From positions 17,242-81,241 of the forward strand of contig JBKQSP010000125.1 of the NCBI GenBank assembly GCA_052143575.1: a stretch of 64,000 nucleotides of DNA, given 5' to 3'. Both the position numbers and the translations under genes were made by a program. Positions 26,369 through 35,013 of the stretch are shown here, in pieces (position 1 is the first letter of the stretch; each line of letters begins with the position of its first letter). Origin of the DNA: JAKACA01 sp052143575 (GTDB taxonomy: Bacteria; Actinomycetota; Acidimicrobiia; Acidimicrobiales; Bog-793). Under the pieces are notes generated by a model. It did no database searches and was not told where the DNA came from. It saw nothing but the letters and a program-made list of their open reading frames with translations.

Positions 26369-27322
26369 CTAATGCACCGCCACTCCGCCGGCGGGAGGTC
26401 TCGCTCCCGCCCGTGACACGACGCCGCCGGCAGCGGCAACGGCGCCGGCCGTGCACTCCTCGAGGCCCGCGCCCTGAACGAATCGGGCGAGGAAGCCGGC
26501 ACAGAAAGCGTCGCCGGCGCCCGTCGAATCGACGACGCTGGCCGGATCGGCCGCCACCCGCAGGCGGTGCCCGTCGGCGCTTCCGGCGAGGGCACCGGCC
26601 GCCCCGAGCTTGAGGGCGACGAGCGGGTAGTGCTCGAGGAGTGAGTCGACGATCGCTTCGGGCTCGGTCTCGCCGGAGAGCTGCCGCCCTTCGTCGAGGT
26701 TCGGGAAGAGGAGGCATGCGCCCGCCGTCCAGGCGAAGAAGGCCTCGCCGCCGGCGTCGCGAACGCCGGCGAAGGTCGCCGGATCCACCGAGATGGGTGT
26801 GCCGGCTTCGACGGCGGCGGCGCAGAGGGCTCGAACGCCCGGGCGCGAAGCCGCTTCGAACAGTTGGTAGGCGGAGATGTGAAGGTGGCTGGCGCCCTCG
26901 AGCAGGCCGTCGAGATCCCTGGCGCCGAGGCGGCGGTTGGCGCCTCGATCGGTGAACATCGACCGCTCGCCGTCAGCTGACACGAGCACGACGACGGTGC
27001 CCGTGGCGACGTCCCGGTCCTCGACGAGACGGGCGTCGACCCCGAGGTCCTCGAGGGCCCGGCGCTGGGCGGCCGCGTCGCCGGCGCCGACTCGGCCGGC
27101 GAAGCGGACCGCTACCCCGAGCGACGCCAGCCAGGCGGCCTGATTGGCGCCCGAGCCCCCGCGGGCGAACTCGATCTCGGAGGCGGTGTCGGTGGCGAGG
27201 TCGACGGTCGCCGTCGGTCGCACGACGATGTCGTTCATGACGTCGCCGACGACGACCACGAGGGGGGGCGGGGCAGCCTCCGCCCTGGCCGGTCCCGACG
27301 CCGGCGGCCGTGCTGCCGTCAT
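26369..27322 (-). CDS. psuK: PfkB carbohydrate kinase, probable pseudouridine kinase
   Basis: This is a 317-residue ribokinase-family kinase. The N-terminal substrate motif is FARGGSGANQAAWLASLG and the C-terminal ATP/anion-hole motif is DSTGAGDAFCAGFLARF with the catalytic Asp. The ATG at 27322 overlaps the psuG stop by four bases, so translation is coupled; with PsuG next to it the expected reaction is pseudouridine to pseudouridine 5'-phosphate, as with E. coli PsuK. A general ribokinase or nucleoside-kinase role cannot be excluded. Confidence 0.8.
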   Translation of the reverse strand: MTAARPPASGPARAEAAPPPLVVVVGDVMNDIVVRPTATVDLATDTASEIEFARGGSGANQAAWLASLGVAVRFAGRVGAGDAAAQRRALEDLGVDARLVEDRDVATGTVVVLVSADGERSMFTDRGANRRLGARDLDGLLEGASHLHISAYQLFEAASRPGVRALCAAAVEAGTPISVDPATFAGVRDAGGEAFFAWTAGACLLFPNLDEGRQLSGETEPEAIVDSLLEHYPLVALKLGAAGALAGSADGHRLRVAADPASVVDSTGAGDAFCAGFLARFVQGAGLEECTAGAVAAAGGVVSRAGARPPAGGVAVH

Positions 27323-28230
27323 GGGTCGGTCGAGACCCAGGCGAGGGCGATCTCGGCCGCCACGGCGACGTTGTTGCGCACCGCCCAGACGTTGGCTTCG
27401 AGGCTGGCGCCCTGCGACGCCCGGTAGATGTGGTCGAGGAGGAAGGGGGTGACGCCCTTGCCGCGAACGCCGGCAGCCTCGGCTGCCGCCACGGCGCCCG
27501 CCAGGAGGGTGTCGTGCAGGGCGGGGTCAAGCTCGTGTTCGGCCGGCACCGGGTTTGCCACGACGATGGCGCTCGTCAACCCGAGGGCGTCGGCCGCCTG
27601 CATGACGGCGGCGACCTCTGCGGGCGTCGTCACGCTCCAGTCGAGGTCGTAGCCGGAGTCGGCGACGTAGAAGCCGGGGAAGCGGCGTGTCCGGTACCCG
27701 GCGACGGTGACGCCGAGCGTTTCGAGTCTCTCCAGCGTGGCGGGCACGTCGAGGATCGACTTCACTCCGGCGCACACCACCGTGATGGGAGTGCGCGCCA
27801 GCGTCCCGAGGTCGGCCGACTCGTCGAAGGACTCGACGGCACCGCGGTGGACGCCGCCGAGGCCGCCGGTGGCGAAGAGGCGGATACCGGCGCGCCGCGC
27901 CAGCGCGGCTGTGGACGCAACGGTCGTGGCGGCATGGCGCCCGGCCGCCATCGCCAAGGGAAGCTCGCGTACGCCGACCTTGGCGACCTCCTCGGAGTAG
28001 GCCAGCAGCTCGAGCTGACCGGCATCGAGTCCGACGATGACCTCCCCTGCCACGACCCCGACGGTGGCGGGCGTGACGCCGGCCTCTCGCAGGATCTCCT
28101 CCAGCTGGCGGGCGACCTCGAGGTTGCGAGGCCGCGGCAGGCCGTGGCTGATGATCGTCGACTCGAGGGCGACGACGGGACGCCTCGACTCGACGGCCCG
28201 GCGGACCTCCTCGGCGACGGTCGGGGTCAC
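27319..28230 (-). CDS. psuG: Pseudouridine-5'-phosphate glycosidase
   Basis: This 303-residue enzyme starts PTVAEEVRRAVESRRPVVAL then ESTIISHGLPRP. The middle carries LFATGGLGGVHRGA and VCAGVKSILDVPATLERLE, whose Lys and Asp are the catalytic region, and the C-terminal part LLAGAVAAAEAAGVRGKGVTP. It splits pseudouridine 5'-phosphate into uracil and ribose 5-phosphate. The GTG at 28230 overlaps the phosphosugar mutase stop by four bases (GTGA), fixing the start. Together with the PfkB gene it degrades pseudouridine from RNA turnover. Confidence 0.9.
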   Translation of the reverse strand: MTPTVAEEVRRAVESRRPVVALESTIISHGLPRPRNLEVARQLEEILREAGVTPATVGVVAGEVIVGLDAGQLELLAYSEEVAKVGVRELPLAMAAGRHAATTVASTAALARRAGIRLFATGGLGGVHRGAVESFDESADLGTLARTPITVVCAGVKSILDVPATLERLETLGVTVAGYRTRRFPGFYVADSGYDLDWSVTTPAEVAAVMQAADALGLTSAIVVANPVPAEHELDPALHDTLLAGAVAAAEAAGVRGKGVTPFLLDHIYRASQGASLEANVWAVRNNVAVAAEIALAWVSTDP

Positions 28231-29924
28231 GTCGAGAGGGCGCCGACGACGGCGTCGCTGAGTCGGTCGAGTGTCTCGGCCGCGAGGCGGCGGGTGTTCT
28301 CCAGGCCGGCCGAGGCGAGCGGGGCGACGACCTCGAGGTAGGCCTTGAGCTTCGGTTCGGTGCCGCTCGGGCGAACGACGAGCCGGGCGCCTCCGAGACG
28401 GTAGATGAGCACGTCGGATGGCGGCAGGTGCCCGAGACCGCCGGCGAGGTCGAGCGCTTCGGTCACCGGGATGCCTGCCAGTTCCTGCAGCGGCGCCTGG
28501 CGCAGCCTCGACATGAGGGCGGTAGGGGAGTCGTGCCGGATCGAGAGCTGGGCCGTCAGGTGAACACCGTGGCGGATCTCGAGTGCGTCCCAGCGGTCGA
28601 GAAGTGATCGCCCGCTGCTCGCCGCCTCGGCTGCCATGGCGAGCACGGCCAAGGCGGCACCGATGCCGTCCTTGTCGCGGACGACCTCGCCGACGCAGTA
28701 GCCGAGGGCTTCTTCGTACCCGAGCACGAAGCGGGTCGTCGCGGTTGGCTCCGCCGGCCCGGATGTCCTGGCAGCACGGACGATCCACTTGAAGCCCGTG
28801 AGGGTCTCGGCATAGGAGGCTCCGGCGGCTGCAGCGATCTTCGAGAGCATCGAGGAGGAGACGATCGTCGTGGCGACAAGCCGGGATGTTCCGGCGCTGC
28901 TGCTGCGCTCCAGCAGATAGTCGCCGAGCAGGCTCCCGAGCTGGTCACCGGTGAGCGCCCGCCAGCCACCCGGGCGGGCGGGAGCCGGCAGGGCCACGGC
29001 CAAGCGGTCGCCATCCGGGTCGTTCGCGATGACGAGGTCGGCACCGATGGCTCGGGCCTCGTCGAGGGCGAGATCGAGGGCGCCCGGCTCCTCGGGGTTC
29101 GGGAACACGACCGTTGGGAAGTCGGCATCGGGTGCTGCCTGGGCCGGCACGACGTGGGGTGGCGGCCAGCCGGCACGCTCGAGGGCGGCGAGGAACGCGC
29201 CGAGGGCGACTCCGTGCAGGGGCGTGTAGACGACCTTGAGTGGCGGAGCATCTGACGGAGCGGGCGACGCGGCGGTGATGGCGTCGAGGTAGGCATTGAC
29301 GACATCAGGGCCGTGGTGGACGACGAGCGGGCCGTCAGCGTCCCCGAGGGCGATGCGGGAAAGGGGACCGACCGCCTCGATGGCCGCCTCGATCTCGGCA
29401 TCGGCTGGCGGGACGATCTGAGCACCGTCGCCGAGGTAGAGCTTGTAGCCGTTGTCGGCCGGAGGATTGTGACTGGCGGTGATCATGACGCCGGCCGCAG
29501 CCCCGAGATGCAGCACGGCAAAGGCCACGATGGGAGTCGGGCGCTGCCGCTCCAGCAGGTGGACGTGAAACCCCGCCCCCGTCAGCACGAGGGCCACCTC
29601 CTCGACGAATTCGGCCGAGCCGTGGCGGGCGTCGCAACCGACGACCACGCCGTGCTGGCGGGAGCCCGGCACGTGCTCGTCGAGCCAGGCGGCGAGGGCG
29701 GCCGTCGCCGATCGCACGACGGCCCGGTTCATGCGGTTCGGGCCGGCGGCGACGGCGCCCCGCAGACCCGCCGTGCCGAAGCGCAACCGGCCGGCGAAGC
29801 GGTCCTCGAGCTCCGCCTCGGCTTCGGCGCTCCGGTCGGCGAGGAGCCGCTCCAGCTCCGCCCGCGTGGAGGGATCAGGGTCGTCGGCGATCCAGGCGCG
29901 AGCTCGCCTTTCGAGGTTGCTCAC
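28227..29924 (-). CDS. Phosphohexose/phosphopentose mutase of the alpha-D-phosphohexomutase family
   Basis: This 565-residue enzyme contains the phosphoserine loop TASHNPPADNGYKLY near residue 140, the metal loop NDPDGDRLAVALP near 300, the sugar-binding GYEEALGYCVG near 393 and the phosphate-binding RPSGTEPKLKAYLEV near 530; all four active-site regions are intact. Within a nucleoside cluster with PNP, deoA and deoC but no deoB, it most likely acts as the phosphopentomutase (like PGM2) that converts (deoxy)ribose 1-phosphate into the 5-phosphate. Its GTG at 29924 overlaps the PNP stop by four bases. Confidence 0.85.
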   Translation of the reverse strand: MSNLERRARAWIADDPDPSTRAELERLLADRSAEAEAELEDRFAGRLRFGTAGLRGAVAAGPNRMNRAVVRSATAALAAWLDEHVPGSRQHGVVVGCDARHGSAEFVEEVALVLTGAGFHVHLLERQRPTPIVAFAVLHLGAAAGVMITASHNPPADNGYKLYLGDGAQIVPPADAEIEAAIEAVGPLSRIALGDADGPLVVHHGPDVVNAYLDAITAASPAPSDAPPLKVVYTPLHGVALGAFLAALERAGWPPPHVVPAQAAPDADFPTVVFPNPEEPGALDLALDEARAIGADLVIANDPDGDRLAVALPAPARPGGWRALTGDQLGSLLGDYLLERSSSAGTSRLVATTIVSSSMLSKIAAAAGASYAETLTGFKWIVRAARTSGPAEPTATTRFVLGYEEALGYCVGEVVRDKDGIGAALAVLAMAAEAASSGRSLLDRWDALEIRHGVHLTAQLSIRHDSPTALMSRLRQAPLQELAGIPVTEALDLAGGLGHLPPSDVLIYRLGGARLVVRPSGTEPKLKAYLEVVAPLASAGLENTRRLAAETLDRLSDAVVGALST

Positions 29925-30739
29925 GGGAGGCGGCGGATCACCGAGGCGAGGAGCGAGCCGACGGTGTTGGCGGCGGCCGCCCCGGCGGCGATGACTTCCT
30001 CGTGGTCGATGGCGACGTCGTGGCCGGCGGCGGCGTTGGTCACGAGCGAGATGCCGAGCACCTCGGCACCGAGGTGGCGGGCGGCGATTGCTTCGAGGGC
30101 GGTCGACATCCCGACGAGGTCGGCGCCGAGGCGGCGGAGCATCGCCACCTCCGCCGGTGTCTCGTAGTTCGGCCCACTGAGAGCGGCGTATACACCCTCC
30201 TCCAGCGTCGCGTCCTCCGCCCGGGCGACTTGGCGGAGCCGGGCGCTGTAGAGGTCCGTCAGGTCGACAAAGCGCGGCGGATAGCCGGATGGAGGGGGCG
30301 GCCCGACGAGGGGGGACGTGGCCGTCAGGTTCAGGTGGTCCCGGATGAGCACCGGCTGACCGACGCCGTAGGCGGGGTTCACGGCTCCCGCCGCGTTGGT
30401 GAGTATCAGGTAGCGGCATCCCGCCGCGACGGCCGTGCGCACCCCGTGGACGACCGTGGCAGGGGAGTGGCCCTCGTAGAGGTGCACGCGTCCGACGAAG
30501 ATCAGCACTGCCCGCTCGCCCACTTCGACCGACCGCAGCACGCCGGAGTGGCCCGCCACGGTCGGTGCCGGGAAGCCTCCGATCTCGCTCACGGGGACTT
30601 CGACCACCTCGCCGGCGCCGATGGCGGCGGCCGCCGGCGACCACCCGGAGCCGAGCACGACGGCAACGTCGTGATGGTGGCGCCCAGTCAACCTCGCCAG
30701 CGTGGCGGCGGCATCGACGGCCGCCGCGAACGGGTCCAC
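29921..30739 (-). CDS. punA: Purine nucleoside phosphorylase (trimeric type)
   Basis: This is a 272-residue PNP. It has the phosphate loop VVLGSGWSPAA near residue 27, HSGVLRSVEVGE and GRVHLYEGH, the purine-site NAAGAVNP, SGPNYETPAEVAML near 188, and LVGMSTALEAIAARHLG. It phosphorolyses inosine, guanosine and their deoxy forms to base plus (deoxy)ribose 1-phosphate. It follows the second permease gene by three bases and overlaps the mutase gene by four, placing it centrally in the uptake-and-use operon. Confidence 0.9.
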   Translation of the reverse strand: MDPFAAAVDAAATLARLTGRHHHDVAVVLGSGWSPAAAAIGAGEVVEVPVSEIGGFPAPTVAGHSGVLRSVEVGERAVLIFVGRVHLYEGHSPATVVHGVRTAVAAGCRYLILTNAAGAVNPAYGVGQPVLIRDHLNLTATSPLVGPPPPSGYPPRFVDLTDLYSARLRQVARAEDATLEEGVYAALSGPNYETPAEVAMLRRLGADLVGMSTALEAIAARHLGAEVLGISLVTNAAAGHDVAIDHEEVIAAGAAAANTVGSLLASVIRRLP

Positions 30740-30742
30740 GGA

Positions 30743-32026
30743 CTACTCCCGCGAGTACGGTTTGCCGTCGGCTGCCGGAGGTCGTACGCGGCCGACGAGG
30801 CCCGAGACGACGGCGATCGTGATCACGTACGGCGCCATCGACAGGAAGGGAGCCGGTATCCCGACGTTGAGCACCCCCAACACGCTCTGCAGGGACTCTG
30901 CGAATCCGAAGAGGAGTGCCGCCCCGAGGGCGCCGTAGGGGCGCCAGCGCCCGAAGATCATTGCCGCCAGCGCCACGAAGCCGAGCCCTGCGCTCATGTC
31001 GGTGGTGAACTCGCCGATCGAGCCGATCGTGAAATAGGCGCCGCCGATGCCGGCGAGGGCGCCGCCGATGACCACGTTGGAATACCGGGTCCCGATGACG
31101 TGCAGTCCGACCGTCTCGGCCGCCTGCGGGTGCTCGCCGATCGCACGCACCCGCAGGCCCCAGCGGGTCCTGAACAGGCCGACGTTGACCGTGACGAGGA
31201 GGATGGCGGCCAGGTAGACGAAGAGGTTCTGGTCGAAGAGAACCGGGCCGACGATCGGGATCTTCGAGAGCAACGGGATCTTCCAGGCCGAGAACGTGAT
31301 GCCGGTGTTCAGACTGCTCTGGTAGGGCGTGAGCACTTCGTAGAGGAGGTAATTCGTGAGACCGAGCGCAAAGGCGTCGATCACGACTCCGATGATGATC
31401 TGATCGGCGCCGTAGCGCAGTGCGAGGAAGGCGAGCAGCCAGCCGAAGATCGCACCGGCACCGGCGCCGCAGAGCACACCGAGCCAGAGGTCACCGGTCC
31501 AGGACGCGATCATCGCCCCGAGGAAGGCGCCGGCGAGGAACTGTCCCTCGATGGCGATGTTGATGACCCCGGACCGCTCGCACAGGATTCCCGAGAGCGA
31601 GCCGTAGACGAGCGGTGTCGCTCCGATCAGCGTCCCGGCGAGCACGCTGACGAAGTTGAGCGTGGCCCCCCGCGCCGCCCAGGTGAGGAACGACCACACG
31701 AAGACGATGACACCGAGAGTGAAGATGGCGTACATGCCGCGACTGCGGCGCCACGTGAAGAGCAGTGCGCCGAGGCCGGCGCAGACAATGGCGAGGATGA
31801 TCGATATCCACCGCACGTCCATCGTGATGGGCGCGACGTTGACGGCAGGTGACGCCGTCAGGATGAATCTTGAGTGCAGCTTGCCGTTGACGCCCACGCC
31901 GAACGCCAAGAACATGACGGCGGCCAGCAGCCCGAGGAAGATCCCCATGCCGTGCCGGCGGCCGGCCGGGACGAATCGGGCCTGGACAGGGGCCATCTCG
32001 CCAGGCGTGACCGTGATCGCGCTCAC
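30743..32026 (-). CDS. BMP-type nucleoside ABC transporter permease 2 (NupQ-like)
   Basis: This 427-residue polytopic permease has a long N-terminal extension with a first hydrophobic segment (IFLGLLAAVMFLAFGVGVN), then the family core VYGSLSGILCERSGVINIAI, EGQFLAGAFLGAM and the late AAMIFGRWRPYGALGAALLFG. These are the BPD_transp_2 signatures of RbsC/BmpD-type nucleoside importers. The GTG at 32026 overlaps the preceding permease stop by four bases, so I prefer it to the GTG two codons earlier. It pairs with the adjacent permease to make the membrane heterodimer. Confidence 0.85.
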   Translation of the reverse strand: MSAITVTPGEMAPVQARFVPAGRRHGMGIFLGLLAAVMFLAFGVGVNGKLHSRFILTASPAVNVAPITMDVRWISIILAIVCAGLGALLFTWRRSRGMYAIFTLGVIVFVWSFLTWAARGATLNFVSVLAGTLIGATPLVYGSLSGILCERSGVINIAIEGQFLAGAFLGAMIASWTGDLWLGVLCGAGAGAIFGWLLAFLALRYGADQIIIGVVIDAFALGLTNYLLYEVLTPYQSSLNTGITFSAWKIPLLSKIPIVGPVLFDQNLFVYLAAILLVTVNVGLFRTRWGLRVRAIGEHPQAAETVGLHVIGTRYSNVVIGGALAGIGGAYFTIGSIGEFTTDMSAGLGFVALAAMIFGRWRPYGALGAALLFGFAESLQSVLGVLNVGIPAPFLSMAPYVITIAVVSGLVGRVRPPAADGKPYSRE

Positions 32027-33303
32027 GCCCACCCCTTTGTGGCAATGCGAGCTTGACCTCCCCGCGCCTCACGCAGCCGGAACACCTCGCGCACAAGCGC
32101 CGGCGTGGCCACCATGAAGACGATCACCGCTTGGATCACCGTCGTGAGGTCGATCGGGATGCCCGTCACGGCCTGCATGTTGCGGCCGCCAGAGATGAGC
32201 GCCGCGAACAGCAGCGAGCCGAGGACGATGCCACCGGGGCTGTTTCGACCGAGGAGCGCCACCGTGATGGCGTTGAACCCCGTGTTGCCGCCGTAGCCGG
32301 CGGAGAGGAAGAAGTCGGTGCCTGAAAGCGTCGCCATGCCGGCCATGCCGAGCAGCGCCCCCGAGATCGTGAGAACGAGGATGGTGACGCGCCGGGCGTC
32401 TATACCGGCCGTCTTGCCGGCGTCCGGGTTGAGGCCGATCACCTTGAAGGAGAAGCCGAGCCGGCTCCTTCGCATCAGCCACCAGGTGACGAGCGCCATC
32501 ACGAGCGCCACGACCAACGAAAGGTTCACCCGCAGCGTGCTACCGAAGAGATGCGGCATCTGAGCCGTGGGAGGCATGTTTTTCGAGATCGCGTTCGACT
32601 GCCCCGGCTGCTGGAAGGGAGAGATGGTGAGCAGCCATTCGAGCAGGTCGAGGAAGATGTAGTTGAGCATGATGGTCGTGATGACCTCATGGGCACCGGT
32701 CATGGCTTTGAGGATGCCGGGGATGAAACCCGCCACGGCCCCGCCGACTGCGCCGGCCAGGATGACGAGCGGGATGTGGATGCCGATCGGTGCCTTGAGC
32801 TCCGTCCCGACCCAGAGGGCGGCCACGGCGCCCGCGATCAGCTGCCCCTGACCACCGATGTTGAACACGCCGGTGGAGAACCCGAGCCCCACGCCGAGCC
32901 CGGCGAGCATGAGCGGGGTGGCGGCGACGAGCGTCTCCGAGATCGGGTTGAAGGCCTGAGTGAGACCCTGCGCGTGGGGATTGAAGATCGAGCCCTCGAC
33001 CAGCGACGAGTAGGCGGCAGCGACGGTCGACCAGCTCTCGCCGAAGGCGTGGCCCGGATTGCTTCCAATGTGCCCCCAGGCCTGCAGCACCGTCGGGGAC
33101 GTGCAAAGGATCAGTAGCGCCCCGACGACGAGCGCAAAAAAGATCGCACAGACGGTGACCACGAGCGCGTTGGCCTCGCTGAGCCGGCGCAGCAGGTCGA
33201 CCGCCTGCGCCCGCCGGTTCGGCCCGGCCGGTCCGCCCGCCTGCCCCGGCTCCGCAGCGACGTCCGACTGGTCGAGGTCGGGGACGTCCGTGTCCTCGCT
33301 CAT
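32023..33303 (-). CDS. BMP-type nucleoside ABC transporter permease 1 (NupP-like)
   Basis: This 426-residue permease has an acidic N-terminus of about 45 residues, a first helix, then FNPISETLVAATPLMLAGLG, VGLGFSTGVFNIGGQGQLIA near residue 140, GAHEVITTIMLNYIFLDLL and the late ALLGRNSPGGIVLGSLLFAA. The order of elements matches the first permease of BMP/NupOPQ systems. The ATG at 33303 overlaps the ATPase stop by four bases (ATGA) and its own stop overlaps the second permease. Confidence 0.85.
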   Translation of the reverse strand: MSEDTDVPDLDQSDVAAEPGQAGGPAGPNRRAQAVDLLRRLSEANALVVTVCAIFFALVVGALLILCTSPTVLQAWGHIGSNPGHAFGESWSTVAAAYSSLVEGSIFNPHAQGLTQAFNPISETLVAATPLMLAGLGVGLGFSTGVFNIGGQGQLIAGAVAALWVGTELKAPIGIHIPLVILAGAVGGAVAGFIPGILKAMTGAHEVITTIMLNYIFLDLLEWLLTISPFQQPGQSNAISKNMPPTAQMPHLFGSTLRVNLSLVVALVMALVTWWLMRRSRLGFSFKVIGLNPDAGKTAGIDARRVTILVLTISGALLGMAGMATLSGTDFFLSAGYGGNTGFNAITVALLGRNSPGGIVLGSLLFAALISGGRNMQAVTGIPIDLTTVIQAVIVFMVATPALVREVFRLREARGGQARIATKGWA

Positions 33304-34871
33304 GACTCAAAGCCTCCCGCCCCCGCCGCGGCGGCAAGCCGTCCGGCGGCGTCAGCGGCCGGCGCGTCGTCCCCGGAGATGCCGGCCATCATCAGACCGA
33401 TACGCTCCCGACCGGCGCTCGCATCGACGACGCCGATGATCCGACCCCGGTACATGACGGCGATGCGGTCGCCGAGGGCGAGCACCTCGTCGAGCTCGGA
33501 CGAGACGATGAGGACCGCCGTGCCCTGGTCACGCTCGGCGACGATCCGTTTGTGGACGTACTCGATCGAACCGACGTCGAGGCCACGGGTCGGCTGCGAC
33601 GCCACGACCAGCTTGACCGGCCTGCCGAGCTCACGCGCCAGGACGACCTTCTGCTGGTTGCCGCCCGAGAGCGAGGAGACCGGATCCTCGACCGAACCGG
33701 CGCGGATGTCGAACTCCTGCACGCGCCGTTCCGCGTTCTCCTTCACGACGCCGAGATTCCGGGAAGCCCGACCGGCGTACGGGGGATCTCCGTACATGTC
33801 GAGCACGAGGTTGTCCGCCAGGTCCATCGCGAGCACGAGGGCGTCCTTCTGGCGGTCCTCCGGCACGTGCGCCACGCCGGCGTGGAGGCGCTGACGAGGC
33901 GTGGCGTGGGTCAGATCCTCACCGTCGACGACGACGCTGCCGCGCAGTGTGGGCCGCAGCCCCGTGATCGCCTCCACGAGCTCTGTCTGGCCGTTCCCCT
34001 GCACGCCGGCCAGGGCCACGATCTCGCCGGCGCGCACCTCCAGGTCGACGCCGTCGACGGCGACCAGATCGCGGTCGTCAGTGACGGTGAGATCTCTCAG
34101 CTGGAGCACGACGTCCCCGGGAGCGGCCGGGCCCTTCGTCACCGTGAGCAGGACGGACCGACCGACCATCATCGATGCCAGCTCCTGCTCGCTCGACTCG
34201 GCGGGCGTCGTCGTGCCGACGACCTTTCCCAGCCGCATCACCGTCACCCGGTCGGCGATCTCCCGCACCTCCTTGAGCTTGTGACTGATGAACAGGATCG
34301 AGCGCCCACTGGCTGCGAGCGAGCGCATGATGCGGAAGAGAGCCTCCGTCTCCTGCGGCGTCAGCACGGACGTCGGCTCGTCGAGGATGAGCACGTTGGC
34401 GTTGCGCTCGAGGGCCTTCAGGATCTCGACGCGTTGCTGGACACCAACCGGGATGTCCTCGACGACGGCGTCCGGGTCCACCTCGAGGCCGTACTCCATC
34501 GACAGGCGGCGGATGTCGGCGGCGGCATTCTTGCGGTCGTAGAAGATCTTGCCCTTCGTTGGCTCGAACCCGAGCACGACGTTCTCGGCCACGGTGAACA
34601 CGGGAACCAGCATGAAGTGCTGGTGGACCATGCCGATCCCGGCGCGCACGGCGTCACCCGGGTCGGCGATCCTGACCGGCTCGCCGCCGATGCGGATCTC
34701 CCCGCTGTCCGGCCGCAACATGCCGAAGAGGACGTTCATGAGCGTCGACTTGCCGGCGCCGTTCTCGCCGAGGAGGCCGTGGATCTCGCCTTCTTCGACG
34801 GTCAGGCTCACCCGGTCGTTCGCGACGAGCTGGCCGAAGCGCTTGGTGATGTCGATGAGTTCGAGCTTCAT
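33300..34871 (-). CDS. BMP-type nucleoside ABC transporter ATPase (NupO-like)
   Basis: This 523-residue protein has two ABC domains. The first has Walker A GENGAGKST near residue 36, the Q-loop context GMVHQHFMLVP and Walker B VLILDEPTSVLTPQE. The second has a Walker A lacking the invariant Lys (GVQGNGQTE near 273) but a good signature LSGGNQQKVVLARELG, as usual for RbsA/BMP-type importers where only the first site is canonical. It powers import by the two following permeases. The start at 34871 lies behind two hairpins that separate it from the binding-protein gene. Confidence 0.9.
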   Translation of the reverse strand: MKLELIDITKRFGQLVANDRVSLTVEEGEIHGLLGENGAGKSTLMNVLFGMLRPDSGEIRIGGEPVRIADPGDAVRAGIGMVHQHFMLVPVFTVAENVVLGFEPTKGKIFYDRKNAAADIRRLSMEYGLEVDPDAVVEDIPVGVQQRVEILKALERNANVLILDEPTSVLTPQETEALFRIMRSLAASGRSILFISHKLKEVREIADRVTVMRLGKVVGTTTPAESSEQELASMMVGRSVLLTVTKGPAAPGDVVLQLRDLTVTDDRDLVAVDGVDLEVRAGEIVALAGVQGNGQTELVEAITGLRPTLRGSVVVDGEDLTHATPRQRLHAGVAHVPEDRQKDALVLAMDLADNLVLDMYGDPPYAGRASRNLGVVKENAERRVQEFDIRAGSVEDPVSSLSGGNQQKVVLARELGRPVKLVVASQPTRGLDVGSIEYVHKRIVAERDQGTAVLIVSSELDEVLALGDRIAVMYRGRIIGVVDASAGRERIGLMMAGISGDDAPAADAAGRLAAAAGAGGFES

Positions 34872-34896
34872 CGGGCGCCTCCTGGCCTTACATGAG

Positions 34897-34928
34897 GAAC
34901 CGGGCCGGTCGCCGACCGGCCCGGTTCC
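34897..34928 (-). terminator. Hairpin after the BMP lipoprotein gene (inner)
   Basis: GGAACCGGGCCGGTCG (34897-34912) pairs with CGACCGGCCGGTTCC (34914-34928) with one bulged base and a tiny loop. There is no U-tract, so it is not a typical intrinsic terminator. It probably acts as a partial terminator or mRNA stabiliser between the binding-protein and ATPase genes. Confidence 0.55.
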
Positions 34929-34947
34929 GTTACGTCACCAGAGCCAT

Positions 34948-34984
34948 ACCGGACCCGCCTGGGCCTTGGGCGGGCGGGTCCGGT
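34948..34984 (-). terminator. Hairpin after the BMP lipoprotein gene (outer)
   Basis: The arms ACCGGACCCGCC (34948-34959) and GGCGGGTCCGGT (34973-34984) are perfectly complementary with a 13-base loop. It lies 29 bases after the binding-protein stop on the minus strand. Two stable hairpins here would raise the ratio of binding protein to membrane components, as in many ABC importers. Confidence 0.6.
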
Positions 34985-35013
34985 ACCGGATGTGCATCAG
35001 CCGAGGTGGTTCG

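Noticed and set aside
30002..31852. 616-codon plus-strand frame opposite PNP and the permease
   Set aside because: Shadow of the third-position GC bias; rich in Asp/Arg/Gly/His with no domain; the minus strand carries complete PNP and permease signatures.
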